Origin: an uncultured Bacteroidales bacterium
GTDB taxonomy: Bacteria > Bacteroidota > Bacteroidia > Bacteroidales > Bacteroidaceae
Length of the DNA stretch: 64,000 nucleotides
Assembly: GCA_902800305.1 (NCBI GenBank)
Contig: CADCDP010000005.1
Span: forward strand, 78,856-142,855
Reading direction: 5' to 3'
The notes beneath the pieces are model-generated. The model worked only from the letters and a program-made list of their open reading frames with translations, ran no database searches and was not told the DNA's origin. This document shows positions 7,097 through 19,200 of the stretch, piece by piece. The position numbers and the translations under genes are program-made. Position 1 is the stretch's first letter; each line of letters begins with the position of its first letter.

Positions 7097-9418
7097 ATGG
7101 TAAAAGGATTTTTTGCCTCATGCCTTACGCTTTGTTCTCTTGGCATGATGGCGCAGAGTCACCAGGTTGACTCGATGAAAGTGATTCGCCTCGATGAGGT
7201 GAATGTGGTTTCCACACGTGCGAATGAAACAACGCCTATTGCCCACACGGATGTGAGCAAGGAGCAAATTGCCGAACTGAACAGCGGTAAGGATTTGCCG
7301 TTCTTGCTCTCGACCACTCCCAGCGTGACCCTCTCCAGCGATGCGGGCAACGGCATTGGCTACACAAGCATCCGATTGAGGGGTGCTGACCCGAGCCGCA
7401 TCAACATCACAGCGAATGGCATTCCGCTGAACGATGCGGAAAGTTCGACGGTGTTCTGGGTAAACATGCCCGACTTTGCCTCGTCAGCAGAGAACATCCA
7501 GATTCAGCGTGGTGTGGGCACTTCGACGAATGGTGCAGGTGCTTTTGGTGCCACGGTGAACATTCAGACGGCAAAGCCTGGCATGGTGCCATCGTTCGGA
7601 TTGGATGCGTCGGGCGGTTCGTATGGCTCTCATAAGGAGACGCTAAAGTTCTCCACGGGGATGCTTGCCGACCACTGGACGGTGCAGGGACGGCTCTCCC
7701 ACATTGCCAGCGACGGCTATATCGACCGTGCCCAAACAAGGTTGAACTCTTACTTCCTGCAAGGAGGCTACTACGGCGACAACACGGTGGTGAAGTTCAT
7801 CACGTTCAACGGGCAGGAGCGCACCTATCATGCCTGGAACTACACGAGCAAATACGAGCAGAGCCTCTATGGTCGCAGGTATAACTCTTGTGGAGAGTAC
7901 TACGATGCCGACGGCAACCGGCTCTACTACGACGGACAGACCGACAACTACCATCAACAGAACTACCAGCTGTTGTGGAACCAAATTTTCACGCCGATGC
8001 TGAGCATGAATGTGGGCTTGCATTACACGAAGGGACAGGGGTATTATGAGCAGTATCAGGTGGGAAAGCCTTGGACCCACTTCGGCTTGAGCACCAACCC
8101 CGAACTGTACGAGGACTTGGTGGATCAGCAGAAGATGGACAACGACTTCTATGGCATCGTGACTTCGCTGAACTTCGACAACCGCCAGAACGTGCATGCC
8201 ACCTTGGGCGGCGGTTGGAACCAATATGAGGGCGACCAGTTCGGCCACATCGTCTGGGTAAAGCCAAACGTGGCAACTGAGGTGTGTACACCTGCTGCGT
8301 TGACACCTGACTTTGAGTACTATCGCAACCATGCGAGGAAGTCCGATTTCAATGTGTATGGAAAGGTGAACTACGAACTGCTGAAGGGCGTAAACGCTTT
8401 CGTCGATTTGCAGTACCGCCATGTGATGTACAAGATGCAAGACCCAACGGTGGCATACGGGGTGAACACGGACAAACGCTATGTGATTGACAACCACTAT
8501 GACTTTTTCAACCCCAAAGTGGGTGTAAACTACGACATCACCCCGCAACACAAGGTGTATGCCTCCTATGGCATCGGCCACAAGGAGCCTGTGAGGAACA
8601 ACTTCATGCAGCAGATAGCCAACCCCGACCGTACCGACGCTGTGGCTAAGGCGGAAAAGCTGGGCGACTTGGAAGTGGGGTACAAGTTCCAAAGCCAGCA
8701 CTTCTCAGCAGGTGTCAACTTCTACTGGATGAACTACAAAGACCAACTTGTGCTGACAGGCGAACTGAATGCCATCGGCGAGGCGCTGACGAAGAACCTC
8801 GACAAGAGCTACCGCATGGGTGTCGAACTGGAGGCTGCATGGATGCCTTCGAAGTGGTTCCGCTGGGATGCCAACGCTACCTTCTCACGCAACCGTGTGA
8901 AGGACATCACGGTGACGCTCAACGATGAGCAGGCGACAAAGGTAAATCTTGGCGACCAACCCTTAGCGTTCTCGCCAGAAGTGTTGCTGAACAACATCTT
9001 CACCTTTACCCACAAGGGTTTCCGTGGCAGCATCATCAGCCAGTACATCGGCAACCAATACTTGACCAACACGGGCTTTAAGTACTTGCAAGGCAAGGAC
9101 GAACAAGGGAACGACTGTTGGGAGACATTGCAGCTGAAACAACACTTCACCACCGACCTCGACCTCTCCTACACCAGCTCGCTGAAGAAGTTCGGCATCA
9201 ACGAGGCTACCATCGGCATAACATTCTACAACCTCTTCAGTGCCAAGTTTGACAACAACGGATGGGCTGCCCCCGCCTATAAGCGGGATGCCAACGGGCA
9301 AGTGGTGGCATACAACGCCAACTACAACAACTACGGTGCCCTCCACGACCTTTGGGCAGTAGGCTTCGCTCCACAAGCACCCTTCCACTTCATGGCACAC
9401 CTGTCACTCAACTTCTGA
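7097..9418 (+). CDS. TonB-dependent outer-membrane receptor, probable thiamine uptake
   Basis: The 773-residue protein starts with a signal peptide (to about GMMAQS). A TonB-box-like stretch and a plug domain follow (LDEVNVVSTRANETTPIAHT, then IRLRGADPSRINITANGIPLND). The rest is a beta-barrel of many alternating aromatic strands ending in phenylalanine (HLSLNF), the usual outer-membrane signal. Substrate assignment comes from context: it is the first gene behind a TPP riboswitch and is followed after 2 bp by a PnuT-like inner-membrane permease and thiamine pyrophosphokinase. Thiamine regulons with an outer-membrane receptor plus PnuT are known in Bacteroidetes. It probably imports thiamine or a thiamine phosphate across the outer membrane with TonB energy. 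Confidence 0.92.
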   Translation: MVKGFFASCLTLCSLGMMAQSHQVDSMKVIRLDEVNVVSTRANETTPIAHTDVSKEQIAELNSGKDLPFLLSTTPSVTLSSDAGNGIGYTSIRLRGADPSRINITANGIPLNDAESSTVFWVNMPDFASSAENIQIQRGVGTSTNGAGAFGATVNIQTAKPGMVPSFGLDASGGSYGSHKETLKFSTGMLADHWTVQGRLSHIASDGYIDRAQTRLNSYFLQGGYYGDNTVVKFITFNGQERTYHAWNYTSKYEQSLYGRRYNSCGEYYDADGNRLYYDGQTDNYHQQNYQLLWNQIFTPMLSMNVGLHYTKGQGYYEQYQVGKPWTHFGLSTNPELYEDLVDQQKMDNDFYGIVTSLNFDNRQNVHATLGGGWNQYEGDQFGHIVWVKPNVATEVCTPAALTPDFEYYRNHARKSDFNVYGKVNYELLKGVNAFVDLQYRHVMYKMQDPTVAYGVNTDKRYVIDNHYDFFNPKVGVNYDITPQHKVYASYGIGHKEPVRNNFMQQIANPDRTDAVAKAEKLGDLEVGYKFQSQHFSAGVNFYWMNYKDQLVLTGELNAIGEALTKNLDKSYRMGVELEAAWMPSKWFRWDANATFSRNRVKDITVTLNDEQATKVNLGDQPLAFSPEVLLNNIFTFTHKGFRGSIISQYIGNQYLTNTGFKYLQGKDEQGNDCWETLQLKQHFTTDLDLSYTSSLKKFGINEATIGITFYNLFSAKFDNNGWAAPAYKRDANGQVVAYNANYNNYGALHDLWAVGFAPQAPFHFMAHLSLNF

Positions 9419-9420
9419 CC

Positions 9421-10035
9421 ATGCAAGACTATCTGAGAGACAATTGGATAGAGATACTCGGCACCCTGTGTGGTGTCGTGTATCTCTACCAAGAACTAAA
9501 GGTCAGCATCTGGATGTGGCTGACGGGAATCATCATGCCTGTCATCTCCCTCTTCGTCTATTACGAGGCAGGGCTTTATGCTGACTTCGGCATCAACATC
9601 TATTATCTCATTGCCGCAGTGTATGGTTTCCTCGTATGGCAATTCGGGAAGAAGAAAGACCAAGCCGAACTGCCCATCACCCACACACCACGCGGCAAGT
9701 ACTGGCTGCTCACCCTCACCTTTATCCTCTGCTTCGTCGCCATTGGCTTCCTGCTGCAAGCCTATACCGACAGCACTGTGCCTTGGTGGGACAGCTTCAC
9801 CACCGCCCTCTCCATTGTGGGCATGTGGATGTTGGCACGCAAATGGCTCGAACAGTGGTGGACATGGGTTGCCGTCGATGCAGTCTCTTCTGCCCTCTAC
9901 ATCTACAAAGGCATCTACTTCTACGCCGCCCTCTACGGACTCTACACCCTCATTGCTATATACGGATATTTCAAATGGAAACAACTTATGACGCAGTCAT
10001 CCTCGCAGCAGGTGACTACCCCACCCACCCCATAG
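9421..10035 (+). CDS. pnuT: PnuT-like thiamine transporter (PnuC family)
   Basis: A 204-residue inner-membrane protein with about seven hydrophobic segments and the PnuC-family style of short loops rich in W and Y (WIEILGTLCGVVYLYQELK, then SIWMWLTG). PnuT proteins carry thiamine by facilitated diffusion, with trapping by phosphorylation inside the cell. The ATG at 9421 is chosen because it lies 2 bp after the receptor stop and begins the first conserved segment; a longer frame runs back into the receptor gene. Its 3' end overlaps the pyrophosphokinase gene by 61 bp, implying translational coupling between uptake and trapping. The specific substrate rests on the riboswitch and neighbours. Confidence 0.85.
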   Translation: MQDYLRDNWIEILGTLCGVVYLYQELKVSIWMWLTGIIMPVISLFVYYEAGLYADFGINIYYLIAAVYGFLVWQFGKKKDQAELPITHTPRGKYWLLTLTFILCFVAIGFLLQAYTDSTVPWWDSFTTALSIVGMWMLARKWLEQWWTWVAVDAVSSALYIYKGIYFYAALYGLYTLIAIYGYFKWKQLMTQSSSQQVTTPPTP

Positions 10036-10676
10036 CACTCCAAGTGCTGCAACAAGCTCCCTACCTCGTCTGTTGCGACGGAGCGGCACAAACCCTCCTC
10101 GACCACGGTATCATCCCCCACGCCATTGTGGGTGATGGCGACTCCCTGCCCATAGCCATCAAGCAACAATACCCCCACCTCGTCCACACCGAAAGTGAAC
10201 AGGAATACAACGATTTGACCAAAGCAACACGGTACACCCTCTTGTCTTTGGGGAACACGCCGAATGGCTCTCCCCTCCCCATTACGGGGGAGGGGCAGGG
10301 GGAGAGGGTCTTTTCTTTCGCCTACCTCGGTTGCACGGGCCTTCGCGAAGACCACACCCTTGGCAACATCTCGCTGATGGCCTACTACCAACGGGAGTTT
10401 CACATCCAACCCGTCATGTACACCGACCACGGCTACTTCACCCCTGCCCTTGGCACCCACACCTTTCCTACCTTCCCTGGGCAGCAAATCTCCATCTTCC
10501 GCATCGGGTGCAACACCCTCCGCTCCGAAGAACTCCGCTGGAATGCCTACCCCTACAACGAATGGTGGCAAGGCACTCTCAACGAAGCCCTATCCGACCA
10601 CTTCACCATCCACTCCGACGGCCAGTACATCATCTTCCAAACCTACGAGGGGAAAAAAGGTAAAAGTGAAAAATGA
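9975..10676 (+). CDS. Thiamine pyrophosphokinase
   Basis: Converts thiamine plus ATP to thiamine pyrophosphate, trapping the imported vitamin. The 233-residue protein shows METTYDAVILAAGDYP at the start, then CCDGAA, the acidic motif IVGDGDS (about 52-58), EYNDLTKA, and GLREDHTLGNISLM. ATG 9975 lies inside the end of pnuT (61-bp overlap). Two oddities come from repeats. Residues about 94-113 (with SPLPITGEGQGER) are an in-frame GC-rich palindromic element that ordinary family members should lack. The last residues (EGKKGKSEK) and the stop are encoded by the left arm of the GTGAAAA repeat. Both sites keep the frame and conserved motifs intact, so the enzyme may still work. Confidence 0.88.
   Translation: METTYDAVILAAGDYPTHPIALQVLQQAPYLVCCDGAAQTLLDHGIIPHAIVGDGDSLPIAIKQQYPHLVHTESEQEYNDLTKATRYTLLSLGNTPNGSPLPITGEGQGERVFSFAYLGCTGLREDHTLGNISLMAYYQREFHIQPVMYTDHGYFTPALGTHTFPTFPGQQISIFRIGCNTLRSEELRWNAYPYNEWWQGTLNEALSDHFTIHSDGQYIIFQTYEGKKGKSEK
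10268..10307 (+). repeat. GC-rich palindromic insert inside the thiamine pyrophosphokinase gene
   Basis: CCCCTCCCC (10272-10280) pairs with GGGGAGGGG (10287-10295) around an ATTAC-type loop. Alternatively CTCTCCCC (10268-10275) pairs with GGGGAGAG (about 10300-10307). It encodes the low-complexity peptide SPLPITGEGQGER in frame. A similar C-run/G-run hairpin precedes atpE. Confidence 0.7.
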
Positions 10677-10810
10677 AAAGTGAAAAATTTGCTACCGCAT
10701 GTAAGGTCAAAGGGAAAAGTGAAAAGTGAAAAATTTGCTGCCGCAGCTGTTTCCAATAGTTAAAGTACAAGTGCAGTAGCAAATTTTTCACTTTTCACTT
10801 TTACTTTTTC
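10661..10810. repeat. GTGAAAA/GCTACCGCA inverted repeat, copy 2 (doubled left arm)
   Basis: Two left arms are present (10661-10699 and 10714-10746), both GTGAAAA heptamers leading to TTTGCTRCCGCA. One right arm follows (10773-10810, GCAGTAGCAAATTTTTCAC then TTCACTTTT). The first left arm overlaps the end of the pyrophosphokinase gene and provides its stop codon; the right arm ends just before the promoter at 10822. Confidence 0.85.
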
Positions 10811-10821
10811 ACTTAAAATCG

Positions 10822-10829
10822 TATCTTTG
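10822..10829 (+). promoter_or_regulatory. Promoter -7 element (TATCTTTG) for the small gene
   Basis: Matches TAnnTTTG, 30 bp before the GTG at 10859. It supports the small frame as a real gene. Confidence 0.6.
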
Positions 10830-10858
10830 CACACAAAATATCCTAAAACCAGTCCAAA

Positions 10859-11047
10859 GTGAAGAAGAAAGAACAAGTAGATCAACTCCAGCGACTCGTC
10901 CACCTCATTTCCGACGACAACGAGCTGCTCAGTCGTGCCAGCACTTTTATGCAGCACCTCGTAGACATCAAGTTTGAAGTTTACGGCAACCAAGACATTA
11001 GTGCCCAGCTCCAGCGAAAGGGTAAAATGGACGAAAAGCACCAATAA
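10859..11047 (+). CDS. Small protein of unknown function (62 aa)
   Basis: GTG start; the first residues are KKKEQVDQLQRLVHLISDDN. The sequence is charged and helical in character, without a signal peptide or membrane segment, and ends KGKMDEKHQ. Support for being real: its own TAnnTTTG promoter, sensible amino-acid composition and codon use, and a position insulated between two copies of the same inverted repeat. I do not recognise the family. It could be a small regulatory or structural protein conserved in Prevotella. Confidence 0.55.
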   Translation: MKKKEQVDQLQRLVHLISDDNELLSRASTFMQHLVDIKFEVYGNQDISAQLQRKGKMDEKHQ

Positions 11048-11059
11048 CGGTCATTAAAA

Positions 11060-14199
<3,140 letters not shown>

Positions 14200-14347
14200 T
14201 CATCACATCGGACAATATGGGCACAAAGATAGGACAAAAGTAAAAAAACTCCTTTTATTCTTAGTATTGCGCTCACTTAATGCATAAATTTTTCCCGTTC
14301 GGAAAAGATAACAAGTTCTCTTTTCACCCTCTTACCCAAAATTTTCG

Positions 14348-14355
14348 TACCTTTG
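14348..14355 (+). promoter_or_regulatory. Promoter -7 element (TACCTTTG) for the DUF1460 gene
   Basis: Matches TAnnTTTG and lies 23 bp before the ATG at 14379, so the upstream in-frame starts would not be transcribed. Confidence 0.65.
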
Positions 14356-14378
14356 CAAGCACTAAAAACAACAGAAAC

Positions 14379-15266
14379 ATGAGCTGCACAATGAAAAAGA
14401 TAGTGGTAACAATGATGGCCGTATGGATGACTCTCTTGAATATACAGGCACAAGGAGTGGAGTACACCAAGGAAGACAGCACTCTGGTGGTGAAACTACT
14501 GAAAGAAGCCGTCACACAACGAGGCAAGGAAAACCCCGTATTCTATTTTGGGAAGAAGTTCTTGGGACTTCCATACGTGGCACACACACTGGAACTGGGC
14601 GACAAGGAACACCTCATTGTCAACCTGCACGAACTGGACTGCACCACCTTTGTGGAAACCGTGGTGGCTCTCTCCCTCTGCGACCAGCAAGACCGTCGCA
14701 CCTTCGACGCTTTCTGCCAAAACCTCACTCGTATCCGTTTCCGCAACGGCCAAATGACTGACTACACCTCGCGCCTCCACTACTTCACATGGTGGGCAGA
14801 AGACAACATCCGTCTCGGTCTCGTGGACGAGGTTTGCCCGAAGTCATCCCCCTGGGGAGCCTTCACCGCCATCCAAACCATCCACATCGACTATATGTCC
14901 GCGCATCCCACACTCTACAAGCAACTGAAGAACCACCCCGAGTTCGTCCCCACCATCAAGCAATACGAACAAGCCACCAACGGCAAGCAGTTCCGCTACA
15001 TCCCCAAGAAGAACCTCTCATGGGGACAAGACACAGCATTGGGAATCGTGAAGGATGGCGACATCGTGGCCATGCTGACTGACAGCGACGGACTCGACAC
15101 CCGCCACATCGGCATCGCCTTCTGGCAAGACGGAAAGCTCCACTTACTCCACGCATCCAGCCTCTACAAAAAAGTGCTGATGAGCAAGGAGACATTCTAC
15201 GAGTATGAGGCAAAACAAGCGAAGCACACAGGCATTCGCGTATTCAGGGTCAATTACACATTATAA
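14379..15266 (+). CDS. DUF1460 protein, amidase-like exported enzyme
   Basis: The 295-residue protein has a signal peptide (MKKIVVTMMAVWMTLLNIQAQ; a second start at 14391 would begin exactly there). It shows the DUF1460 hallmark ELDCTTFVE with the probable catalytic Cys at residue 88, and a later TRHIGIAF with a candidate catalytic His. DUF1460 members belong to the NlpC/P60-like cysteine fold and some are described as N-acetylmuramoyl-L-alanine amidases; a peptidoglycan role in the periplasm is likely but inferred. The next gene starts 18 bp after the stop, suggesting cotranscription. Confidence 0.82.
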   Translation: MSCTMKKIVVTMMAVWMTLLNIQAQGVEYTKEDSTLVVKLLKEAVTQRGKENPVFYFGKKFLGLPYVAHTLELGDKEHLIVNLHELDCTTFVETVVALSLCDQQDRRTFDAFCQNLTRIRFRNGQMTDYTSRLHYFTWWAEDNIRLGLVDEVCPKSSPWGAFTAIQTIHIDYMSAHPTLYKQLKNHPEFVPTIKQYEQATNGKQFRYIPKKNLSWGQDTALGIVKDGDIVAMLTDSDGLDTRHIGIAFWQDGKLHLLHASSLYKKVLMSKETFYEYEAKQAKHTGIRVFRVNYTL

Positions 15267-15284
15267 TTATACATCCATTATAAG

Positions 15285-16001
15285 GTGATTTATTGTTTTT
15301 CTGGAACAGGCAACAGCCAATGGGTGAAAGACAAACTCCAAGGGCTGATGGAAGAAGCGGAAGACACATTCGGCATGGTCTTCCCCGTGTACGGTTGGGG
15401 CATTCCCAAAGTAGTGAAAGAATACATCGAGGAACACATCGAGGACATCAAGGCCGCCAATTACGTGTGGGCAGTCCTCACGTGTGGCGACGATATCGGC
15501 TATGCAGACGAAGTGCTCAACAAGGCACTGGGAGGAAAATTGGATGCTGTCTTCTCAGTTCACATGCCCAACACCTACGTTTGTCTGCCAGGATTCAATA
15601 TAGATAAAGAAGAGGTGGCAGCGGCGAAGGTGAAGGAAACCTTTAAAAAACTCCCATCGATAGCTGAAGCCATCAAGGGGAGAGAAAAGAAGACAGACGT
15701 GGTGCGCGGCAAGATGGCGTGGGTGAAGACATACGTGCTGCGACCGCTGTTCAATCGCTACCTTGTCACCGACAAATATTTCCACACAAACAAATACTGC
15801 TCCCAATGCAAACGGTGTGTGCGTGGCTGTCCATTAGGCAATATCACGATGGACCAGAAGCGTAATGTCATCTGGAAACACGAAAACTGCACAGGTTGCC
15901 TACGCTGCTACCACCGATGCCCCAACCACGCCATCGAGTTCGGGCGATTCACTAAAAACAAAGGACAGAAGATTCACGATTTCGACGGTTGGCAGGAATG
16001 A
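15285..16001 (+). CDS. EFR1-type flavodoxin-ferredoxin protein
   Basis: A 238-residue cytoplasmic electron-transfer protein. The N-terminal flavodoxin-like part begins IYCFSGTGNSQW. The C-terminal part carries two 4Fe-4S motifs: Cys172-x2-Cys175-x2-Cys178-x3-Cys182-Pro and Cys202-x2-Cys205-x2-Cys208-x3-Cys212-Pro. The flavin loop TGNS is intact. The start is GTG at 15285; no better ATG precedes the flavodoxin motif, and there is hardly any leader after the previous gene. The physiological redox partner is not evident from neighbours. Confidence 0.85.
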   Translation: MIYCFSGTGNSQWVKDKLQGLMEEAEDTFGMVFPVYGWGIPKVVKEYIEEHIEDIKAANYVWAVLTCGDDIGYADEVLNKALGGKLDAVFSVHMPNTYVCLPGFNIDKEEVAAAKVKETFKKLPSIAEAIKGREKKTDVVRGKMAWVKTYVLRPLFNRYLVTDKYFHTNKYCSQCKRCVRGCPLGNITMDQKRNVIWKHENCTGCLRCYHRCPNHAIEFGRFTKNKGQKIHDFDGWQE

Positions 16002-16146
16002 CAACCATCACGAACGACCACGGGGGGACTTACATTCCAGCCAACCCACACCACAAGACCATTGATTCTTACACCTTTTTACGTTTTTTTTTGCCTTCAA
16101 TACATTTTTTTATCCATAAAAAGAAACGTTTTCCATAAAAAATGTT

Positions 16147-16154
16147 TACCTTTG
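16147..16154 (+). promoter_or_regulatory. Promoter -7 element (TACCTTTG) plus a tiny leader ORF
   Basis: Matches TAnnTTTG. Between it and the secreted repeat protein lies ATG-AAA-AAC-TCA-ATA-ACT-TAA (16180-16200), a six-codon leader frame ending 6 bp before the ATG at 16207. Confidence 0.55.
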
Positions 16155-16206
16155 CCAGCAACAACCTAAAAAGGGAACAATGAAAAACTCAATAACTTAA
16201 AATATA

Positions 16207-19200
16207 ATGTATATGAAACAATTCTATCTTTTGAAATTAGCCCTCTTGGTGCTCTCCCTGATGGGGGCTAACTATGTGAAGGCTCAAGGGTCTGCTTCTG
16301 ACCCAATGGACGAACGGTTTAACAATGGTAAATTGCCTTACGGTTGGTTTGCCGAGGGCTGGATGGTCGATAGCACGGGTGTAGCGAAGAAAGGAAGTGG
16401 CTCTACTGGATTCGATATGTCGAGCCTGATGGGTGGTGGCAATGAGTTCAACTACCTGATGACCCCTCCGCTGAAAGTGCAAGAAGGTGAGGTGTTGGTG
16501 TTTTCTGCCAAGAAAGCGGAAGCATCAGGCATGGGTGCGATGATGGGTGGCAGCAGCGACTCCACCTTTGTGGTGGAGCGTTCGGTGTATGGCGACCATC
16601 GATGGGTGAAGGTGGCAGATTTCACCACACAACTCGATTCTGTCTATAAGACGCTCTCCATTTCGGGCACTCCTGCCGGTGAGTATCGTTTCCGCTTCAG
16701 GGCGGCTGGTGATGTGAACATCGACAGTGTGGCAGGATTCCAGATAGATATGGAGGCTCCAGACATCCGTGTCATTCGCGGCAAGGAGGCTGTCAAGTAT
16801 GTGAATCTGGGTGTGTGCAGCAAGGATAGCACGACGACTTGTGGAGTCATCAACACGGCCACAGGCACGCTCGGAGTGGAGGTGACATCGGATGACGAAT
16901 CGATTTATACCCTTAGCCCCAAGGATGTTTCCGTTGCATGGGGTGATACGGCTGCCGTGAATATCTCGTTCCTCTATCAGGGGGGACATGCGGGGAAGAA
17001 TGGTGCGCAAGTGACGTTTAGACCTGTTGACGAACGTGTGGAAGGGGTGAGTTTTATCGTCGATGCGGTGGTTTCAGCCCCTGATGTGTGGACGGAGAAG
17101 TTCAATGCAGGAACTTTGCCCAAGGGCTGGTTTGCCGAGGGTTGGAAGGTGGAGAATGGTGCTGCATCGGTCATTCAGGCATCGGACGGCATGGCAGGGA
17201 TGATGGGTGGCAGTGCGGCCTCCTACTATCTGGTGACTCCTCCGCTGACGTTCACAGGTGCCGACGAGGTGCTGGTGTTCTCTGCCAAGAATGGTAGCAG
17301 CGGCCAAAGCGGTATGATGGGCATGGGTGGAGGCGGTTCGACCTTCACGGTGGAGAAGTCGGTATATGGCAGCAATAAGTGGGAGAAGGTGCAGGATTTC
17401 TCTGAAGAAGTTGATTCTCTGTATAAGGCTTTGTGGGTATCGTATATGGAGCCAGGCGAATACCGTTTCCGTTTCGTGGCTACAGACAGCATCCTCATCG
17501 ACAGCGTGGCTGGTTTCCACATCGACAACGATGCTCCAGACCTCTATGTGACGCTGGATAGTGCTGTCGTCACGCAGGTGGGGCTTGGCATGAGGAATGC
17601 AGATGTGACGAAGACTTTTGAGGTGAGGAATACGGGTACAGGTACACTTCAGGTCAATGTGTCTTCGTCCAATCCGAATGTGTTCAGCCTCAGCCAGACA
17701 AGCCTTTCCGTTGCATCGGGCGAGACAGCCAAGGTGGATGTGACGTTCAAGGTGGAAGAAGGACTCCTTGGCGAGAATAATGCTTTCATCACTTTTGCCC
17801 CCACCCATGAGCGTCTGTCTGCCCAGACTGTGAGCATACAGGCTTACAAAATGCCTACCGATGTGTGGTCGGAGAACTTCGAGCCTGAGTTTGTGATAGA
17901 AGATGAGTCGCAACCGCTCGAACTGCCTGTGGGTTGGGAAACGACGGGTTGGGAAATCACCAAGCCCAGTGACGGTGGTGGCATGATGGCTATGTTTGGC
18001 GGCGGCGGTGGTGCGCCCAAGACATGGATGGCAACTACAGAGTCGGAAGACTACGAGCTGGTAACCCCACGTCTGCAAGCTCAGAAGGGCGATGTGATGC
18101 GCTTCTTGGCCGAGATGGGCGGCGGCGGTATGGACATGATGTCCATGATGGGCATGGGCAGCGGCGGAGGAAGCGGTCTGCTCTATGTCTATTATAGTCG
18201 CGATTTCGACGAGGACTGGACGCTGTATGGCACTTACACCCAGACTGGAACGGTCTTCTTCAAGGCTCCCTATTCGGGTGTCTATCGACTGAAGTTCAAG
18301 GGTCAGTCTGTCTCGCTCGACGACTTCCAAGGATTCCGTCTCCCCATTGAAGAAGTAGCTCTGGTGGATGGCGAAGATGGCATCAACAGTTTGGTGCTTG
18401 ACAAGTATGACGGTCAGGTGGTGAACATGGTCTATGACCGTGTGCTCTCTGCTGTAGATAACGGCGATGGCTCTTGGACTCCCAAGGCTTACACGCTCTG
18501 TCTGCCCTACGACCTGCGTTTCAGCGACTACGATGAGCCTAACAAGGTGAAACTCTACCAACTGTCCTACATTGACAACTATTACAAGCAGTTCGTATTC
18601 GCCGAGGCGGGCAACAGCGTCGAGGCAGGCAAGGCTTATCTGGCGGTGGTGGAACGTGGGAATGTGCGTTTGGATGCCATCGACGTGACGATGCAAGCCA
18701 AATCGACAGAGACTGCAGACAGCGTGACAGTAAACGACTACGAAAGGTGGTTCTTCGACAAAGAACAGACTCAGATGGGTGCTTGGATGGGCACATTCAG
18801 TGGTATGGATGGTGCTGAAGCAGATAGCTTACATGTCTATGCCTTGTGCGATGATGGCTCATGGGCACGCCTGATGTCGTCTGCCGACGAGAACGAAAAC
18901 CCCAGATTGACAGCATTCCGAGCCTATTTCTTGGCGAATGACTCGATTGCCGACCACTATGACATGAATCCTGCTCCCGTGCGTCATGCTCCGAAGACTG
19001 AAACGTTGGGCGGAAATGCTTATCAGACTATGTTCCAGCAGGGTGGAGCAAACGGAGGAGAGGTGGCTGATATGCCTAACCTGCTGTTTGATGGCGACAT
19101 CACCATTTCCACCGCTAACGTGACTGGCATTGCTCCGACGATTCACACCATCGACAACGATGGCACTCACCGCTACTTCGACCTACAAGGTCGTCGGCTG

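Noticed and set aside
17074..18696. A 540-codon frame on the minus strand inside the surface repeat protein gene
   Set aside because: No signal, motif or promoter, and the sense-strand protein has clear modular homology.
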